A stretch of 38,913 bases of DNA from Chara braunii (GCA_003427395.1 BFEA01000085.1:718969-757881); one strand, 5' to 3'. Numbered from the stretch's first letter, positions 18,132 through 29,176 are shown. Notes: a model not told the origin generated them from the letters alone. Program-made: numbers and translations.

Positions 18132-18918
18132 TGGTTGTGGGACCTCCGCGCGACGTCTGTCCGGCCTTGTTACTCAGCTGGAAAATCAGAAAACACATTT
18201 CGGCTGGAAATATTTAAAAGTAAATGTCGTACTGTTAGCTGCGGAGTGCTGGCGGGCGGGGTGTCACCTGTCAGTCTCTGGAGGAAAAGGACAGTTGGTG
18301 ACGAGTGCCCCAAGGCCGTTGAAAGGGTGTGTGAACACAGTGTCCTAACTGAGGGCGAGGTCCCATTAGCAAAGAGGATTTGATTAAGCTCCTGAATCTG
18401 GACGTGTTATTAGCAGAGGCGCAGAAAGTTCTGCACCTTTCCAAAAACATGTTCAGATGCAGGCATTCAACCCACTCCTATTTGCGAGTGGGACCTCTTC
18501 CCATCGGTGTCCAAAGGGCTTGTGTGGTATGCCCTTTTGTTAGGCACATTGTCAGGCACTGTCGCATACCGTAAAGGTGCAGACCAGAACCAGAACCGAC
18601 CTCTCTCACACAGTACAATATAGCGCAGCGGAAGGCTAATATACCAATGATCTGAACAATCAATGTTGAAATGCAGACCAAACATACGTCATCATCATTC
18701 CATGGTGTGAAGGGGCCTGGCACTCACACTGGAAGAATGCGCCAGTCCCCAACCATACACAGACGAAGAGGAGGGGGGTTAGACGAAGAAGAGGGGAAGA
18801 TGGGAATTTCGTCAACACCAAGTCTTCAGTACAGGTCCCAAATAATCCCTCGTCCAATGTCTCAATCCCAATGTCGAGTCTGAATCCCAATGTCGAGTCT
18901 GAATCCAAAAGTCACCAA

Positions 18919-18922
18919 TCTC

Positions 18923-19003
<81 letters not shown>

Positions 19004-19017
19004 CGCTCGCTCGCTCG
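18919..19017. repeat. (CT)n then (GCTC)n in the E4 3' LTR
   Basis: About forty CT units with one break are followed by four GCTC units. The 5' LTR has a shorter CT array at the same place (26209-26256). Confidence 0.95.
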
Positions 19018-19088
19018 AAGTCTGCAGATACTGAGAAGTTAGGTAGCGAGAGGGTGAGGGAGTGATGGTGGACTTAGAAGAGGAAGAA

Positions 19089-19137
<49 letters not shown>
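19089..19137. repeat. Second (CT)n array in the E4 3' LTR
   Basis: CT units with one TTT break. The matching array in the other LTR is at 26336-26401. Confidence 0.95.
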
Positions 19138-19140
<3 letters not shown>

Positions 19141-19278
19141 CCGGTACTAACCTGTGAAGGTGGCGCCTTGTTGCAGGTACATCAAAGACGAAGCTGGAGC
19201 TATGGCGCCACTCGTAAGTCTCCCTGGCCTCCGCCAACCATCTCTCTCTCTCTCCAACGCTACTCTAGCTTCTAATAG

Positions 19279-19289
19279 CGCCCAGCGCT
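19279..19289 (-). promoter_or_regulatory. LTR AGCGC hairpin (E4)
   Basis: A GCGC-CCA-GCGC inverted repeat, also at 26539-26549. It is a shorter version of the hairpin in the other LTR families. Confidence 0.4.
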
Positions 19290-19433
19290 GAAGACTACTG
19301 CTAATGCTACTACTACTACTGCAGCGCTCCTCCAGATTGCTGCTGCCAATCCGGAAGACTGCCTCCTGCCTCCTCCACGTGAAGTGCCTGGGAAGTCCCT
19401 ATGAACTACCTGCAGCCTGCAGGGCGGGCCAGT

Positions 19434-19441
19434 CTTATATA
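19434..19441 (-). promoter_or_regulatory. TATA box of E4 3' LTR
   Basis: The minus strand reads TATATAAG about 390 bases inside the LTR, downstream of the 46-bp repeats. The other LTR has ATATAAG at 26697-26703. Position and sequence fit a core promoter. Confidence 0.6.
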
Positions 19442-19618
19442 GTGTTGGCCCGTCCAGGAGGCTGCTCTTACCAATGCCAAAACGTGCCAGACCCTGGCGT
19501 TGAAGTTCAAACAAAGGTTGTGTTCAAAACAGGCCCAAAATGCCCTGTGCTAAAACCCTGGTCTGGTGCCTAAGTTTCAGGGCAAGTCGACTTCATGAGG
19601 GCCAGAAAATGGCCCTCA

Positions 19619-19802
19619 TTTTCAGGCTTTTAGGCGGAGACGACACAGGGCCTGTAGGCCCTTGTTTTCAGGCCTTTAGGCTGAAACGAAACAGGGCCTG
19701 TAGGCCCCTGTTTTCAGGCTTTTGGGCTGAAACGGCACAGGGCCTGTAGGCCCTTGTTTTCAGGGTTTTAAGCTGAGACGACACTGGTCGGGCCCTGCCG
19801 GC
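19619..19802 (-). repeat. 46-bp tandem repeats in U3 of E4 3' LTR, four copies
   Basis: Units begin TTTTCAGG at 19619, 19665, 19711 and 19757. Most units hold the near-palindrome GGGCCTGTAGGCCC. The array lies upstream of the TATA box on the transcribed strand, a place typical of enhancer repeats. The 5' LTR has the same four-unit array. Confidence 0.9.
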
Positions 19803-19827
19803 CCGTGTGGCTGCGCAGTATGCCACA

Positions 19828-19841
19828 CTCCCCCCTCCTCG
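19828..19841 (-). other. E4 polypurine tract
   Basis: The minus strand reads CGAGGAGGGGGGAG directly before the LTR start TGTGGCATACTG. Confidence 0.85.
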
Positions 19842-19899
19842 AAAGACCGAGCTTACCTGCGAGGCCGAAGCTGCCTGTCTGAGGGAGGGACCAAAGTCC

Positions 19900-21332
19900 G
19901 GGTGGGAGGGGCAGGTCGTGAACTTCCTTAGCTAACCTTTGTCGTTCATAGTGAGCGTAGATTAGCGGTGCGGATGCTTTCAAATCTGCTCTTGAAATCA
20001 ATCGAGTGTCGTCGGGATCGAATGCTTTGAAGGTAACTTTGTACTATCGAGGCTTGCTGCCATTCTTGCGATCCATGATGACGCGGTCGACTTCCTGATG
20101 ACCATCCGGAGGGTCTTGCGATCGTCGGCCCGGGAAGTCGTCGCTCTTTGCTGGTGTGTATGTCGCCAACTTCGAGGCATGAAAGATTGGATGGACCGTC
20201 AGATGCGGGGAAATGTCGATCACAAACGAGGGGCCATTGAACTCATCGCGCGTGACTGATGTTACGGGCCATGGTCCAAACCTCTTGGGGAGTAGGTTGC
20301 GCGAAAGGTCCTATTCGAGTGCAAACTCTTTCGGACAGACCCAAACCAGATCACCGGCCGGGATGGGACATGACACGCGACGCCTGTTGGCTTGCTGCTG
20401 CATGCGGACTTGAGCCTTTTGCATGTTCGCGTGGGCTTGAGCCAGCAATTCCCTATACTTCCGGACGGAAGCGGGAGAGCAAGCGGCGTCTAAGTCGGTT
20501 GGTCATGGCAGGAGAAGATCAGCGAAGATACAATCTTTTCGGCCACCGTGGTGCAACTCGAATGGAGTCATGCCAATCGCCGGATGCAACAAAGTGTTGT
20601 AGGCGAACTCGATATCGGGGAGGCGGTCAACCCAATCCTTCTGATCCGGACGCATGAGCGTACGAAGCGTCATTTGAACTGTTTGATGTGCTCGCTCTGC
20701 CCCTCCGTTTGTGGATGCCGAGCCAAACTTGGTTTCATCTTGGTGCCGAATTCTTGCATGAGAGAAGTCAAGAATGCCGATATGAAACACGTGTCGGGGT
20801 TGCTAGCAATATCTTCCAATACGTTGTGGCTGCAAATCCAGCCAGTGTGCAAGAGGCACGAAAGTTCGGGAGCCGTGGCTTAGTACTTGCAAGGGAGAAA
20901 CCGCGCGCACTTATTCAAATGGTCAACGACTCTGAGGATGCCGTCGTTCCCGAGGCGGTTGTGGGGAAACGGACCGGTAACGTCCATGGCAATGGAGAGG
21001 CTGGGTTCCCTTGGGATAGGCATCGGGCGCAACTCGCCATAGGGATTGCGACCGCGGGGCTTGCTGCGTCGGCAAACTTCGCAAGAGTCGCAATACCGAG
21101 TGACATCAGTAATGAGGTCGGGCCACCAGAATTGTTGCTGAAGTCGTGCAATAGTGCGGTTGACTTGGAAATGGCCGGCGAGTCGTGAGTTGTGGTACTC
21201 ACCGAGAAGGCCAGTCCGAAGACGATGGTCTTGTGGGACACACAATAAGTCGTTGCCTCGCGAGTGGAAAAGCAAATACCCGTCGACAATGCGATAATGG
21301 CTGGCCGACGGGTGATCCGAAGATAACTGCAC
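19900..21332 (-). pseudogene. E4 integrase, broken and mutated
   Basis: 20880-21332 holds the linker and the N-terminal zinc domain (His in 'EYHNSRLAGH', Cys in 'CDSCEVC'), then the first core Asp in 'LSIAMDVTGPF'. 20670-20852 continues in another frame with 'ASNPDTCF', where the family has SDRD, so the second catalytic Asp appears to be Asn. The Glu is present in 'GQSEHIKQ'. 20503-20790 covers the end of the core ('DWVDRLPDIEFAYN'). The C-terminal region is frameshifted; 19900-20180 carries the chromodomain-like tail with 'PRRSQDPP'-type sequence, an in-frame TAG at 20044-20046, and the closing 'APLIYAHYERQRLAK'. Confidence 0.85.
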
Positions 21333-22210
21333 ATATAGCGTGGCAAAATCTGGATTGGAGTTATAGCCCTGAATGAAATGCCGCTGAAGTTCCTAATCGA
21401 ATGCGAAGGCATGATGTGTCATAGCGCAAAGATCGGGTCTTCGACCCTTTGTTTTGTGTGTCAAATTCGATACATGTACCAGTTCACCTTACTGAAATGT
21501 AATGGGCATAATCTGCAGGAAACCAACATATGTCTGTGTAGGATCCTCAAAGACTATATGTGAAACAACTTCAGGCGGTTAGTATAGTCACCTTGAAAGA
21601 AGTTGAAGGTAGAGTTCGTGCTATGTAGAGATACATAGAGTGCTACTAGTGTATGTATACTGAGCGACAATAGGCTCGAGCGGGCTAGTGGCCAACATAA
21701 CAATTAGAACGTCGTGAGGCCGAGGCGGTTGCAGGGAAACGGACCGGTGACGTTCATGGCGATGGAGAGGCTTGGTTCCCTTGGGATAGGCATCGGGCGC
21801 AACTCGCCATAGGGATTGCGATCGCGGAGCTTGCTGCGTTGGCAAACTTCGCAAGAGTCGCAATACCGAGCGCCATCAGTAATGAGGTAGGGCCACCAGA
21901 ATCGTTGCTGAAATGCAATAGTGTGGTTGACTCCAAAATGGCCGGCGAGTTGTGAGTTGTGGTACTCAACGAGAAGGCGAGTCCGAAGACGACGGTCTCG
22001 TGTGACACACAATTAGTCGTTGCCTCGCGAGTGGAGAAGCAAGTACCCGTCGACAATGCGATAATGGCTGGTCGGCGGGTGATCCGAAGATAGCTGCACG
22101 TATAGCGTGGCAAAATCTGGATCGGAGTTGTAACGCTGAATGAAATGCTGCTGAAGTTCCTCATTGAACGCGAAGGCATGATGTGTCATAGCGCAAAGAT
22201 CGGGTCTTCG
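20951..22210 (-). repeat. About 490-bp segment present twice around 277 bp of filler
   Basis: 20951-21443 matches 21721-22210 (integrase zinc domain and its upstream linker) with many substitutions and small indels. The intervening 21444-21720 matches nothing else in the window. It is more AT-rich than its flanks and contains a CTATGTA/TACATAG inverted repeat. Confidence 0.9.
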
Positions 22211-23430
22211 CGAGAGTGCATGTGCTGCGCGATTGGAGAGGCCGGCGAGGTGTTTCGATGTGAAGTCAAATTGGTCGATAAGGTACATCCATTGTCTGAT
22301 CGTCATGCTCACTGTATCTTGCGTCTTGTAGTAGGGCAACGGGTTATTGTTAGTGACCGATGTGAACCTACGACGCCCAAGGAGGAAGTGCCGCCTGCGC
22401 TTGAGAGCCATCACGAACGTGAGAAGTTCCTTCTTCCTTGCATTATCAAGTGAGTTGATGGGAGGCACTTTTGTGGCTGAAATACTCCACGGGGTGCCAA
22501 TCGTTGCTGTCGTGTTGTTCTAAGACTGCTCCAATGCCATAGTCGGAAGCATCAGTTGTCACTCTTGTCGGCAAGGTGGGGTTGTAGATGCTAAGGACGG
22601 GTGCCATGAGCATGGGCGTCTTGAGTGCTTGGAATGATCGGCGCGCGATGTCAGTGAATATGAATGGAACCTTTGGCGATTGTAATCTCATCAATGGCGC
22701 TGCAATCCTTGAGTACTTGGTGATGAAGCGTTGATAGTAACCCGCCAATCCCATGAATGAGTGAACGTCCGTGGTGTTGATGGGCTCGGGCCATACGCGG
22801 ATGACCGCGATCTTGTCCGCAACCGGACGGATGCCTTGCGGCGTTACATAATGTCCCAAGTACTACAACTCTTGCCGCGAATTCGCATTTGTCGCAGTTG
22901 GCTTTGTACTTGGCTTGTTATAGCGGTTCCAAAATGGTGGGCAAGTGCTCCACATGCTCATCCAAACTTCGGTTGTACACCAAGATGTCGTCGAGGTAGA
23001 TGAGTTGGAACCTATCCAGCATGTGTCGGAACTGTGTTGTCATAGCCGCTTGGAATATGGTCGGGGCATTCGTAAGGCCAAAAGTCATAACCAGCCATTC
23101 GAAGTGCCCATATCTCGTTTTAAACGAGGTCTTGTAGCGGTCCTCCTGCCGGATCTCGAATTGGTGACATCCCGATTTGAGGTCAATCTTGGAGAAGAAC
23201 TTGGCGCCGCCCCACCGTTCGAAAAGATCGTTGATGCGCGAGAGAGGGTCGACGATCTTGACGGTTTGCGCGTTGAGCTTGTGATAATCGATGCACAACC
23301 GCAAATCCTTGTTCTTCTTCCAGACAAAGAGAACGGGAGCACCGTATGGTGAAGAGCTAGGCCGAATCCAACCTTTCTCAAGGACGTCGTCGAGTTGTGC
23401 TCGTAGCGCACTTAATTCTTCCTCGCTCAT
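21704..23430 (-). pseudogene. E4 RT-RNase H plus second copy of integrase start
   Basis: 22918-23430 is RT with 'CIDYHKLNA', the first Asp in '[10 protein letters not shown]', and the 'IYLDD' box. 22446-22859 has the thumb ('GLAGYYQRF') and the RNase H start ('TDASDYGIGAVL'). 22013-22468, after a frameshift, has the RNase H Glu ('KKELLTFVMAL'); its later Asp is Asn ('VTNNNPL' where TDN/TDH is usual). This frame runs on to the linker, and 21704-22012 gives the other integrase zinc domain ('CDSCEVC'), ending where the filler begins. Most RT motifs are intact, but the gene is split into at least four frames. Confidence 0.88.
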
Positions 23431-23503
23431 GCGGTAAATGCAACTTGCAGAGGTACGGCCCCGACCTCGAGGATGATCTCATGGAGGATGGGCCGATCCG
23501 GTA

Positions 23504-24286
23504 CTACTTCGTGCGGGGTTTCGAACACGTTGTCGTAGGCGTCGAGAAGGTTTGGAATGTGTGGGTCCCGTGATGAGACGCCGATGAAATGTCATGGGGA
23601 GGGAGGGCGTGGAGAAAACACACCCCCGTCTCCTCGATGTCATCCTTCGTGATGGAAGCTCGAATGCTTGCGGCGGACACCTCGTGGCAGCTGATCAAAG
23701 GGTGAGGAGGAGCCACCGCGCATGAGACTAGTACTCCGTTTCTATCACGAATGTGAACAGTGTAGCGGTAGAAGTTCACCGGGTGATCCTCGCTTCGCAG
23801 CCATGATATGCCCAAGATCATGTCGACCTGAGTGTCCAAAATGTCGAAGGACACGGCCTCGCTTGCGGGGCGAAGTACGCGGGGACGGAATCAATGCACC
23901 GGTTGATTGAGTTGTGTGTTTGATCGTTGGCCAGCGTAACTTGCGTGGGCTGCGACTTCCTCCGAACGTGTGGCCGAAGGCCAGCGCGTACCATAGTTGT
24001 GAGTAGCTCTGCAATCGGTCAAAGCACTACAGGTCGCCTCTCCGATCTGAATGCGTATGGATAACAATGGCGCATTGATGTCGTCGTATCGTTGTGTCTT
24101 GAACTCGCGGTCGATCTTCGCAACGTAGTCGTGAAGGTCAACAACCTCTACTCCGGCGTCCATCAACGGAGCTGGTACTGCAGTGTGCAAGTAATCCTGC
24201 AATTTTGCAATGAGCACGTTGCAATACGGTTTCGGCAATCGACCGGTCGGGGGAAGGGGCATCCATTGGAAGTCTGCGAACGTCAA
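23504..24286 (-). pseudogene. E4 protease region, mutated active site
   Basis: 23891-24286 includes 'SALTDCRATHNYG', the retropepsin active-site context, with Arg in place of the essential Gly (family D-C/S-G-A-T). 23504-23854 has the distal part 'VDMILGISWL' and the linker to RT. The two are in different frames. Confidence 0.75.
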
Positions 24287-25797
24287 CGGGTCGAGGTCTT
24301 CAAGTCTTGACTATGACGTTGAATCCCGTGCGAAATTTTGCAGCCAAGCTGCTGAATTGGTTGCCGATGGTGGTGAAACCGTGCATGCGGTGGATCGTTG
24401 CACGTGGAGTGGCTGGTCCAACGGTGGGACCAAGTGGACAGCGTAATCCTCGTAAGTGAACAGGGGACTTGCGACATCCGCGTTCTCCTGCGGCCGAATC
24501 TGGCGGAGTGAGAGGTGGAGTCGCCTCACCTCCCGCGGAACTCAGTTTCCCGAGTTGATGCAAGGCTGAACATCCTCCTTGCCTTGATCCGGGTATTGGG
24601 AGGTCTTGTGCTTGGTGCTGTTGCACCAATAGTAGCAGCCATACCGGCTGCACCACTTGTATTCGGCCTAGGTCAAGTGAAACTTGACCCATGGTACTGG
24701 TTGTCCGTTTCCTGCCGGCGATGCTGTTTTCACCTTCCCTTTGTTACGGGAGTTGTTGTTGCTTAGCGGCTGAACCTGGACGTCGTGGATGGTTGCCATG
24801 TTACGGCGTTTCCTGCCGGCGATGCTGTTTTCACCTTCCCTATAGATGGTTGACCTGTACATCGTGGATGGTTGCCATGTGGCTGAGCCAAATCTGGCAC
24901 CTGCCCTTGATGTTGAGGAACAGCTCCGAGATGAACAAGTATTCGGGGACCTCGTGAATCCCAAGCTCCATTGTAAAACGGTCCCACCAGCCGATTGGGT
25001 CTTGATGCATATAGTCCTCAAATTTCTCGATCCTGAACGTCGGCATCTTGTAGTGCTTCGATGTGCTGCGATTGTTGTCGGGCGGCTGGTGCAGCTGCCT
25101 GAGTTCGGTCTGCAAGGTGCCGAGCTGCTNGCTGATGGTGGCTGGTGCGGCGAAGGGGCTGATGTCGTCGAGCATTGCGACTACATGATCAACTGGTTCC
25201 TCCAATTGGCGGGTAGAGGGTGCAGTGCTGGACTCACCAGCATCTGGTCTTGGTGCGGCCTGCTCCAAGTCCTGTACACAGGAATGAAGTGCCCATGTAG
25301 CATCCTCATGCAGATCCTTGTGGTTCTGCATTGCCCGTCGGAGACTCACCAATTCTTGGTGCTGTTTCAGCAGTTCCTGGTGTTGTTTCTCTAACTCGGA
25401 CTTCTCTAACTCGGACTGTTGGTGGTTACAAGTGTAAACCAACCGTGTCACGAGTTTGGGGAAACACTCCTTGTGCTGCTCTTCTGGTGTTGCGTTGTCG
25501 TGGCCAGCGAATGGTTCAAAATGCCAGAACTTGAGCTTGTCGATGCTGGTGGCTTCATGCCGCTGCAGCAGCTCTTGGACCTCCTTGCGGAGGGCCTGGG
25601 CATCTGCTTCTGCTTCGGCCTGCAGCCGATGCTTTTCAGGTGCTGCCTCTGCTTCAGCCTGTAGGCGGGCAGCCTCGGCTGCCGCCTGGCGCTGTACCTC
25701 CGCCTCGGTCAGTGCGAGATGAGCTAGAACCCGCTGATGGTACTTGTCAATGGCAAAGGGTTGGGTGGGAGGGGAAACGGAGGTAGGTAACCAACCA
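24283..25797 (-). pseudogene. E4 gag with long coiled coil, no ATG start seen
   Basis: The frame is open from just after a TAG near 25800 to 24840. It contains 'QPFAIDKYHQRVLAHLAL', an Ala/Glu/Gln-rich coiled coil, 'LVTRLVYTCNHQQ' with heptad-like 'ELEKSELEKQHQELLKQ', then the capsid-like part 'FRIEKFEDYMHQDPIGWWDRF' shortened here to its first motifs, and 'GRCQIWLSHMATIHDVQV'. No ATG opens this frame, so the start is lost or lies elsewhere. After 24840 the frame is disturbed by a local duplication of the 'MATIHDVQV' region. 24283-24692 holds the remaining C-terminal part. One N occurs at 25130. Confidence 0.78.
24706..24879 (-). repeat. Imperfect tandem duplication in E4 gag
   Basis: CGTTTCCTGCCGGCGATGC recurs at 24706 and 24807, and CGTGGATGGTTGCCATG at 24784 and 24863. 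This is one duplicated unit with a 22-bp length difference between the copies. It duplicates the 'ATIHDVQV' coding segment. Confidence 0.85.
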
Positions 25798-25887
25798 AAC
25801 TATACTTTCCTCCCGGTCCTAATCAACAGACTAAAATACAAAAGCAAAATAAAAGAAGAGGACAACCCCCCCCCCCCCCCCCCATTT
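25798..25887 (-). other. E4 short leader with poly-C run
   Basis: Sequence between gag and the 5' LTR, including a run of about 17 C bases near 25867-25883. No match to the TGGTATCAGAGC primer site was seen beside the LTR. Confidence 0.5.
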
Positions 25888-26205
25888 CCGACCTCTCTCA
25901 CATAGTACAAGATAGCGCAGCAGAAGGCTAATATACCAATGATCTGAACAATCAATGTCGAAACGCAGACCAAACATACATCATCATCATTCCATGGTGT
26001 GAAGGGGCCTGGCGCTTACACAGGAAGAAAGTGCAAGTCCCCAACCATACACAGACAAAGAGGAGGGGGTGTTAGACGAAGCAGAGGGGAAGATGGGAAT
26101 TTCATGAACACCAAGTCTTCGGCACAGGTCCCAAATAATCCCTCGTTCAATGTCTCATTCCCAATGTCGAGTCTGAATCCAAATGTCGTGAAGTCCCAAA
26201 GTCAC

Positions 26206-26208
<3 letters not shown>

Positions 26209-26256
<48 letters not shown>
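26209..26256. repeat. (CT)n in E4 5' LTR
   Basis: Counterpart of 18919-19017 without the GCTC units. Confidence 0.95.
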
Positions 26257-26259
<3 letters not shown>

Positions 26260-26334
26260 GTCTGCAGATACCGAGAAGTTAGGTAGCGAGAGGGTGAGGG
26301 AGAGATGGTGGACTTAGAAGAGGAAGAAGAAGAA

Positions 26335-26335
<1 letters not shown>

Positions 26336-26401
<66 letters not shown>
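26336..26401. repeat. Second (CT)n in E4 5' LTR
   Basis: Counterpart of 19089-19137, longer here. Confidence 0.95.
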
Positions 26402-26404
<3 letters not shown>

Positions 26405-26881
26405 CCGGTACTAACCTGTGAAGGTGGCGCCTTGTTGCAGGTACATCGAAGACGAAGCCGGAGCTATGGCACCACTGGTAAGTCTCCCTGGCCTCCGCCA
26501 ACCATCTCTCTCTCTCCAACGCTACTCTAGCTTCTAATAGCGCCCAGCGCTGAAGACTACTGCTAACGCTACTACTACTACTGCAGCGCTCCTCCAGAGT
26601 GCTGCTGCCGAATCCTGAAGACTGCCTCCTGCCTCCTGCACGTGAAGTGCCTGGGAAGTCCCTATGAACTACCTGCAGCCTGCAGGGCGGGCCAGTCTTA
26701 TATGGTGTTGGCCCGTCCAGGAGGCTGCGCTTGCCAACCCCAAAATGTGCCACACCCTGGCGTTGAAGTTCAAACGAAGGTTGTGTTGAAAGCAGGCCCA
26801 AAATGGCCTGTGCTAAAACCCTGGTCTGGTGCCTAAGTTTCAGGGCAGGTCGACTTCATGAGGGCCAGAAAATGGCCCTCA

Positions 26882-27065
26882 TTTTCAGGCTTTTAGGCTG
26901 AGATGACACAGGGCCTGTAGGCTCTTGTTTTCAGGCTTTTAGGCTGAAATGACACAGGGCCTGTAGGCCCCTGTTTTCAGGCTTTTAGGCTGAAACGACA
27001 CAGGGCCTGAAGGCCCTTGTTTTCAGGCTTTTAGGCTGAGATGTAACTGGTCGGGCCCTGCAGGC
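26882..27065 (-). repeat. 46-bp U3 repeats in E4 5' LTR, four copies
   Basis: Same array as at 19619-19802, with the GGGCCTG..GGCCC near-palindrome in most units and a different last unit ending in CTGGTCGGGCCCTG. Confidence 0.9.
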
Positions 27066-27163
27066 CCTTGTGCTGCACAGTATGCCACATGCACAGGGGT
27101 ATTCACAATTGTGGGGATTTGTTGGTTGGGGTGGTTAGAATTGGCATATTTAGTTATAGGGCC

Positions 27164-27331
27164 TCTCTCTCCCTCATTTTTCACACACAGAAACATGGCC
27201 GTAGGTGTTCTTCTATTTTTTTTGTTGACAGAGCAGTGGTTTAGGGGTCTCTCTCCCTCATTTTTCACGCACAGAAACACCGCCGTATGTATTCTTCTAT
27301 TTTTTATGTTGACAGAGCAGTGGTTTAGGGG
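27164..27331. repeat. 84-bp tandem duplication
   Basis: Copies at 27164-27247 and 27248-27331 share TCTCTCTCCCTCATTTTTCAC, ACAGAAACA and GACAGAGCAGTGGTTTAGGG. Confidence 0.9.
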
Positions 27332-27622
27332 TAGTGTGGGTTATCAATTTGTTAGTGGGTACTCTGTCCGGTCAGGCTGCTGCCAGAGGTCTGTGTCTAC
27401 CATAGGGGGTGCCAATTTGCCGTTGATCATCACACCTTCGCAGTCATCTGGGGTCCCTGTCGACATGCTCCCAGTACTGCCGAATGTACGGATGCTTGCT
27501 TTGTTTGTGCTAAATGCCTCGCTCTACATGGCAGTGTTCTGAAGATCTTGTGGTTGGAAGTTTGCCATTGCGGGAGAGGCACGTGTGTTGCAATGTAGGT
27601 TTGTGGGTGGTCTTTTCTGTTT

Positions 27623-27740
27623 CGCTCACGATCGGCTTACACGGTAACTGGTCCGGACGCATGCATGCGTCTTCTCCGTGTCGCTCACGATCGGTTTTCT
27701 AGGTGACTGGTCCGGACATATGCATGCGTCATTCAGTTTC
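27623..27740. repeat. 59-bp tandem duplication
   Basis: TCGCTCACGATCGG...ACTGGTCCGGAC...TGCATGCGTC occurs at 27623 and 27682. Confidence 0.88.
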
Positions 27741-28135
27741 GGAGACGGCTGGTAGTAGAGGGCCGGCAGAATGTGTGTGTGTGTGCGCGCGCGTTTATTT
27801 TTCGATAGACGGGGAAGGTGGTGCCTGTGGGGGATCATAGCACGGTCCATAACTTGTGGACCGCTACATCTACGCAACGAATTGCAGTGTTACGCGGGCT
27901 GTACACTAATGATTTGTTTTGGCTGGTTTTGAGCTCTCCGGGACTGGATCCAGTGACCTGTACTGTGGTTGTATCTTTCTTTGTATGTGTGAGCCTTACT
28001 GGGCTCGATCCCTAGGTCTGAGTGTGAGAGTCTCTGCAGTGTAGTCATATAACCACTGGGCCTCTCTGTTTTGTCTTTTTCTGCCCTTGAGTTGTACGTC
28101 GTTTCTGTCCTTCCCTAACAGCAGTCTACAAAAGT

Positions 28136-28188
28136 GTCGAGGGGAAGGAAAAACGAGTTCTGTCTCGACATTTCCCTTTTCCCTCGAC
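28136..28188. repeat. Imperfect inverted repeat
   Basis: GTCGAGGGGAAGGAAAAA (28136-28153) faces TTTCCCTTTTCCCTCGAC (28171-28188) across 17 bases. Confidence 0.5.
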
Positions 28189-29176
28189 GAGCTGCTGGAG
28201 GTCGTGCCCTGCTCGGTGCTGGGTTATCTTGCCTATAGCACCGTCTTCATGCTGTGAGGGCTGGTAGCCATAGTTGGGGCTACCTAGCTCATGGTATGAC
28301 AGCCCTGGGCATCAGGCCCTGTGCTCTGTGAGGCACCTCCTCTTACCTCTGGTGTTGGGGATAGGCAGTGCTACCGCCGGGACCCTTGTTCGAAGTGTGT
28401 GTGAAAGCAGTATCCATCTTCTTCTTCATCAAGCGCTGGTGTTGTTCTTCTTCGTCCTGGGAGCTACCCTGCCCTGTTGAGCGGACACTTCATCTGCAGC
28501 GGGCATCGAGATTAGACTGCTGAGTGGTGTGTCGGGTTCAGGAGGGTTGGTGGCGATTGGTGGCTCGATAGTTTGGGCACAGGCCTGCGCCATACCTGTG
28601 AGCTCGAGGTTGGAAGGAAGAAGAAGTCTCCCTTACTTGATGAAACTCTGTGAATAGTTGGTTCGTGGATGTTGATAACGTGGTTGGGATCCTGGGAATT
28701 TTGGTGTTGCTGATAAACTTGAGAGAGACGGCTTAATTAGAATTGATTAATTAAATTTAATTTCAATTCTATTTTTGGCTTTCTGAGCTTCCACTGTGCA
28801 TTCTCCTCGTGTGGTGTGGTGTGGGTTTCTCTCTCCAAGTCTGCTTGTCATTGCACGCGTATGGGAACGTGTGGATGCCATGCTGGATTCGTTTTTAACC
28901 AGGCACATAACGTCTATGCAGACCATTATCTTTTCCTTAATTTTTATCCTTTGGTCTGCATTTGTCGGATTAGCGTTGTTTGTCGCTCTTGCTTCTATGC
29001 AGTAACGTTTTTGTTAATACAAAGTTAGTTTATTGTTGGATACACTCTCACATTACTTGTGTTGAGTGTTCCCCTCAGCGTGCGTTCACTTGCGGGTTTT
29101 CAATGTGAACGACAGTTGTTCCAGACCTTCGGACTTGTTGTGCTTTTCTGAAGGAAAATAATACACTTTTTGCTTA

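Larger units (their letters stand above)
18596..19827 (-). mobile_element. E4 3' LTR
   Basis: On the minus strand it starts TGTGGCATACTG at 19827 next to the polypurine tract. It matches 25888-27089 almost throughout. In order from the start it has four 46-bp repeats, a TATATAAG box (19434-19441), an AGCGC hairpin (19279-19289) and two CT arrays. The far end is set where similarity to the other copy begins (CCGACCTCTC). Confidence 0.88.
18596..27089 (-). mobile_element. E4: full-length degenerate Ty3/gypsy element of a second lineage
   Basis: It has matching 1.2-kb LTRs (18596-19827 and 25888-27089), a polypurine tract, and gag, protease, RT-RNase H and integrase in Ty3/gypsy order on the minus strand. 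Its Gag, integrase and LTR sequences differ from E1/E2/E5. The inner LTR edge is known only to within a few bases, no clear primer site was seen beside it, and no target duplication could be confirmed. Frameshifts, stops and an internal duplication make it non-autonomous. Confidence 0.88.
25888..27089 (-). mobile_element. E4 5' LTR
   Basis: It matches 18596-19827. It starts TGTGGCATACTG at 27089 on the minus strand and carries the four 46-bp repeats (starts 26882, 26928, 26974, 27020), the ATATAAG box (26697-26703), the hairpin and both CT arrays. Confidence 0.88.
27090..29176. other. Spacer between E4 and E5
   Basis: T- and G-rich sequence with two short tandem duplications, a TG/CG run (about 27771-27795), a purine/pyrimidine inverted repeat (28136-28188) and an AT-rich island (28736-28770). 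No gene was recognised; the ORFs present are short and hydrophobic by composition. Confidence 0.45.

Noticed and set aside
18570-18600. Target-site duplication for E4
   Set aside because: TGCA occurs near 18578 and at 27090, but it is not adjacent to the left LTR edge, so a duplication cannot be claimed.
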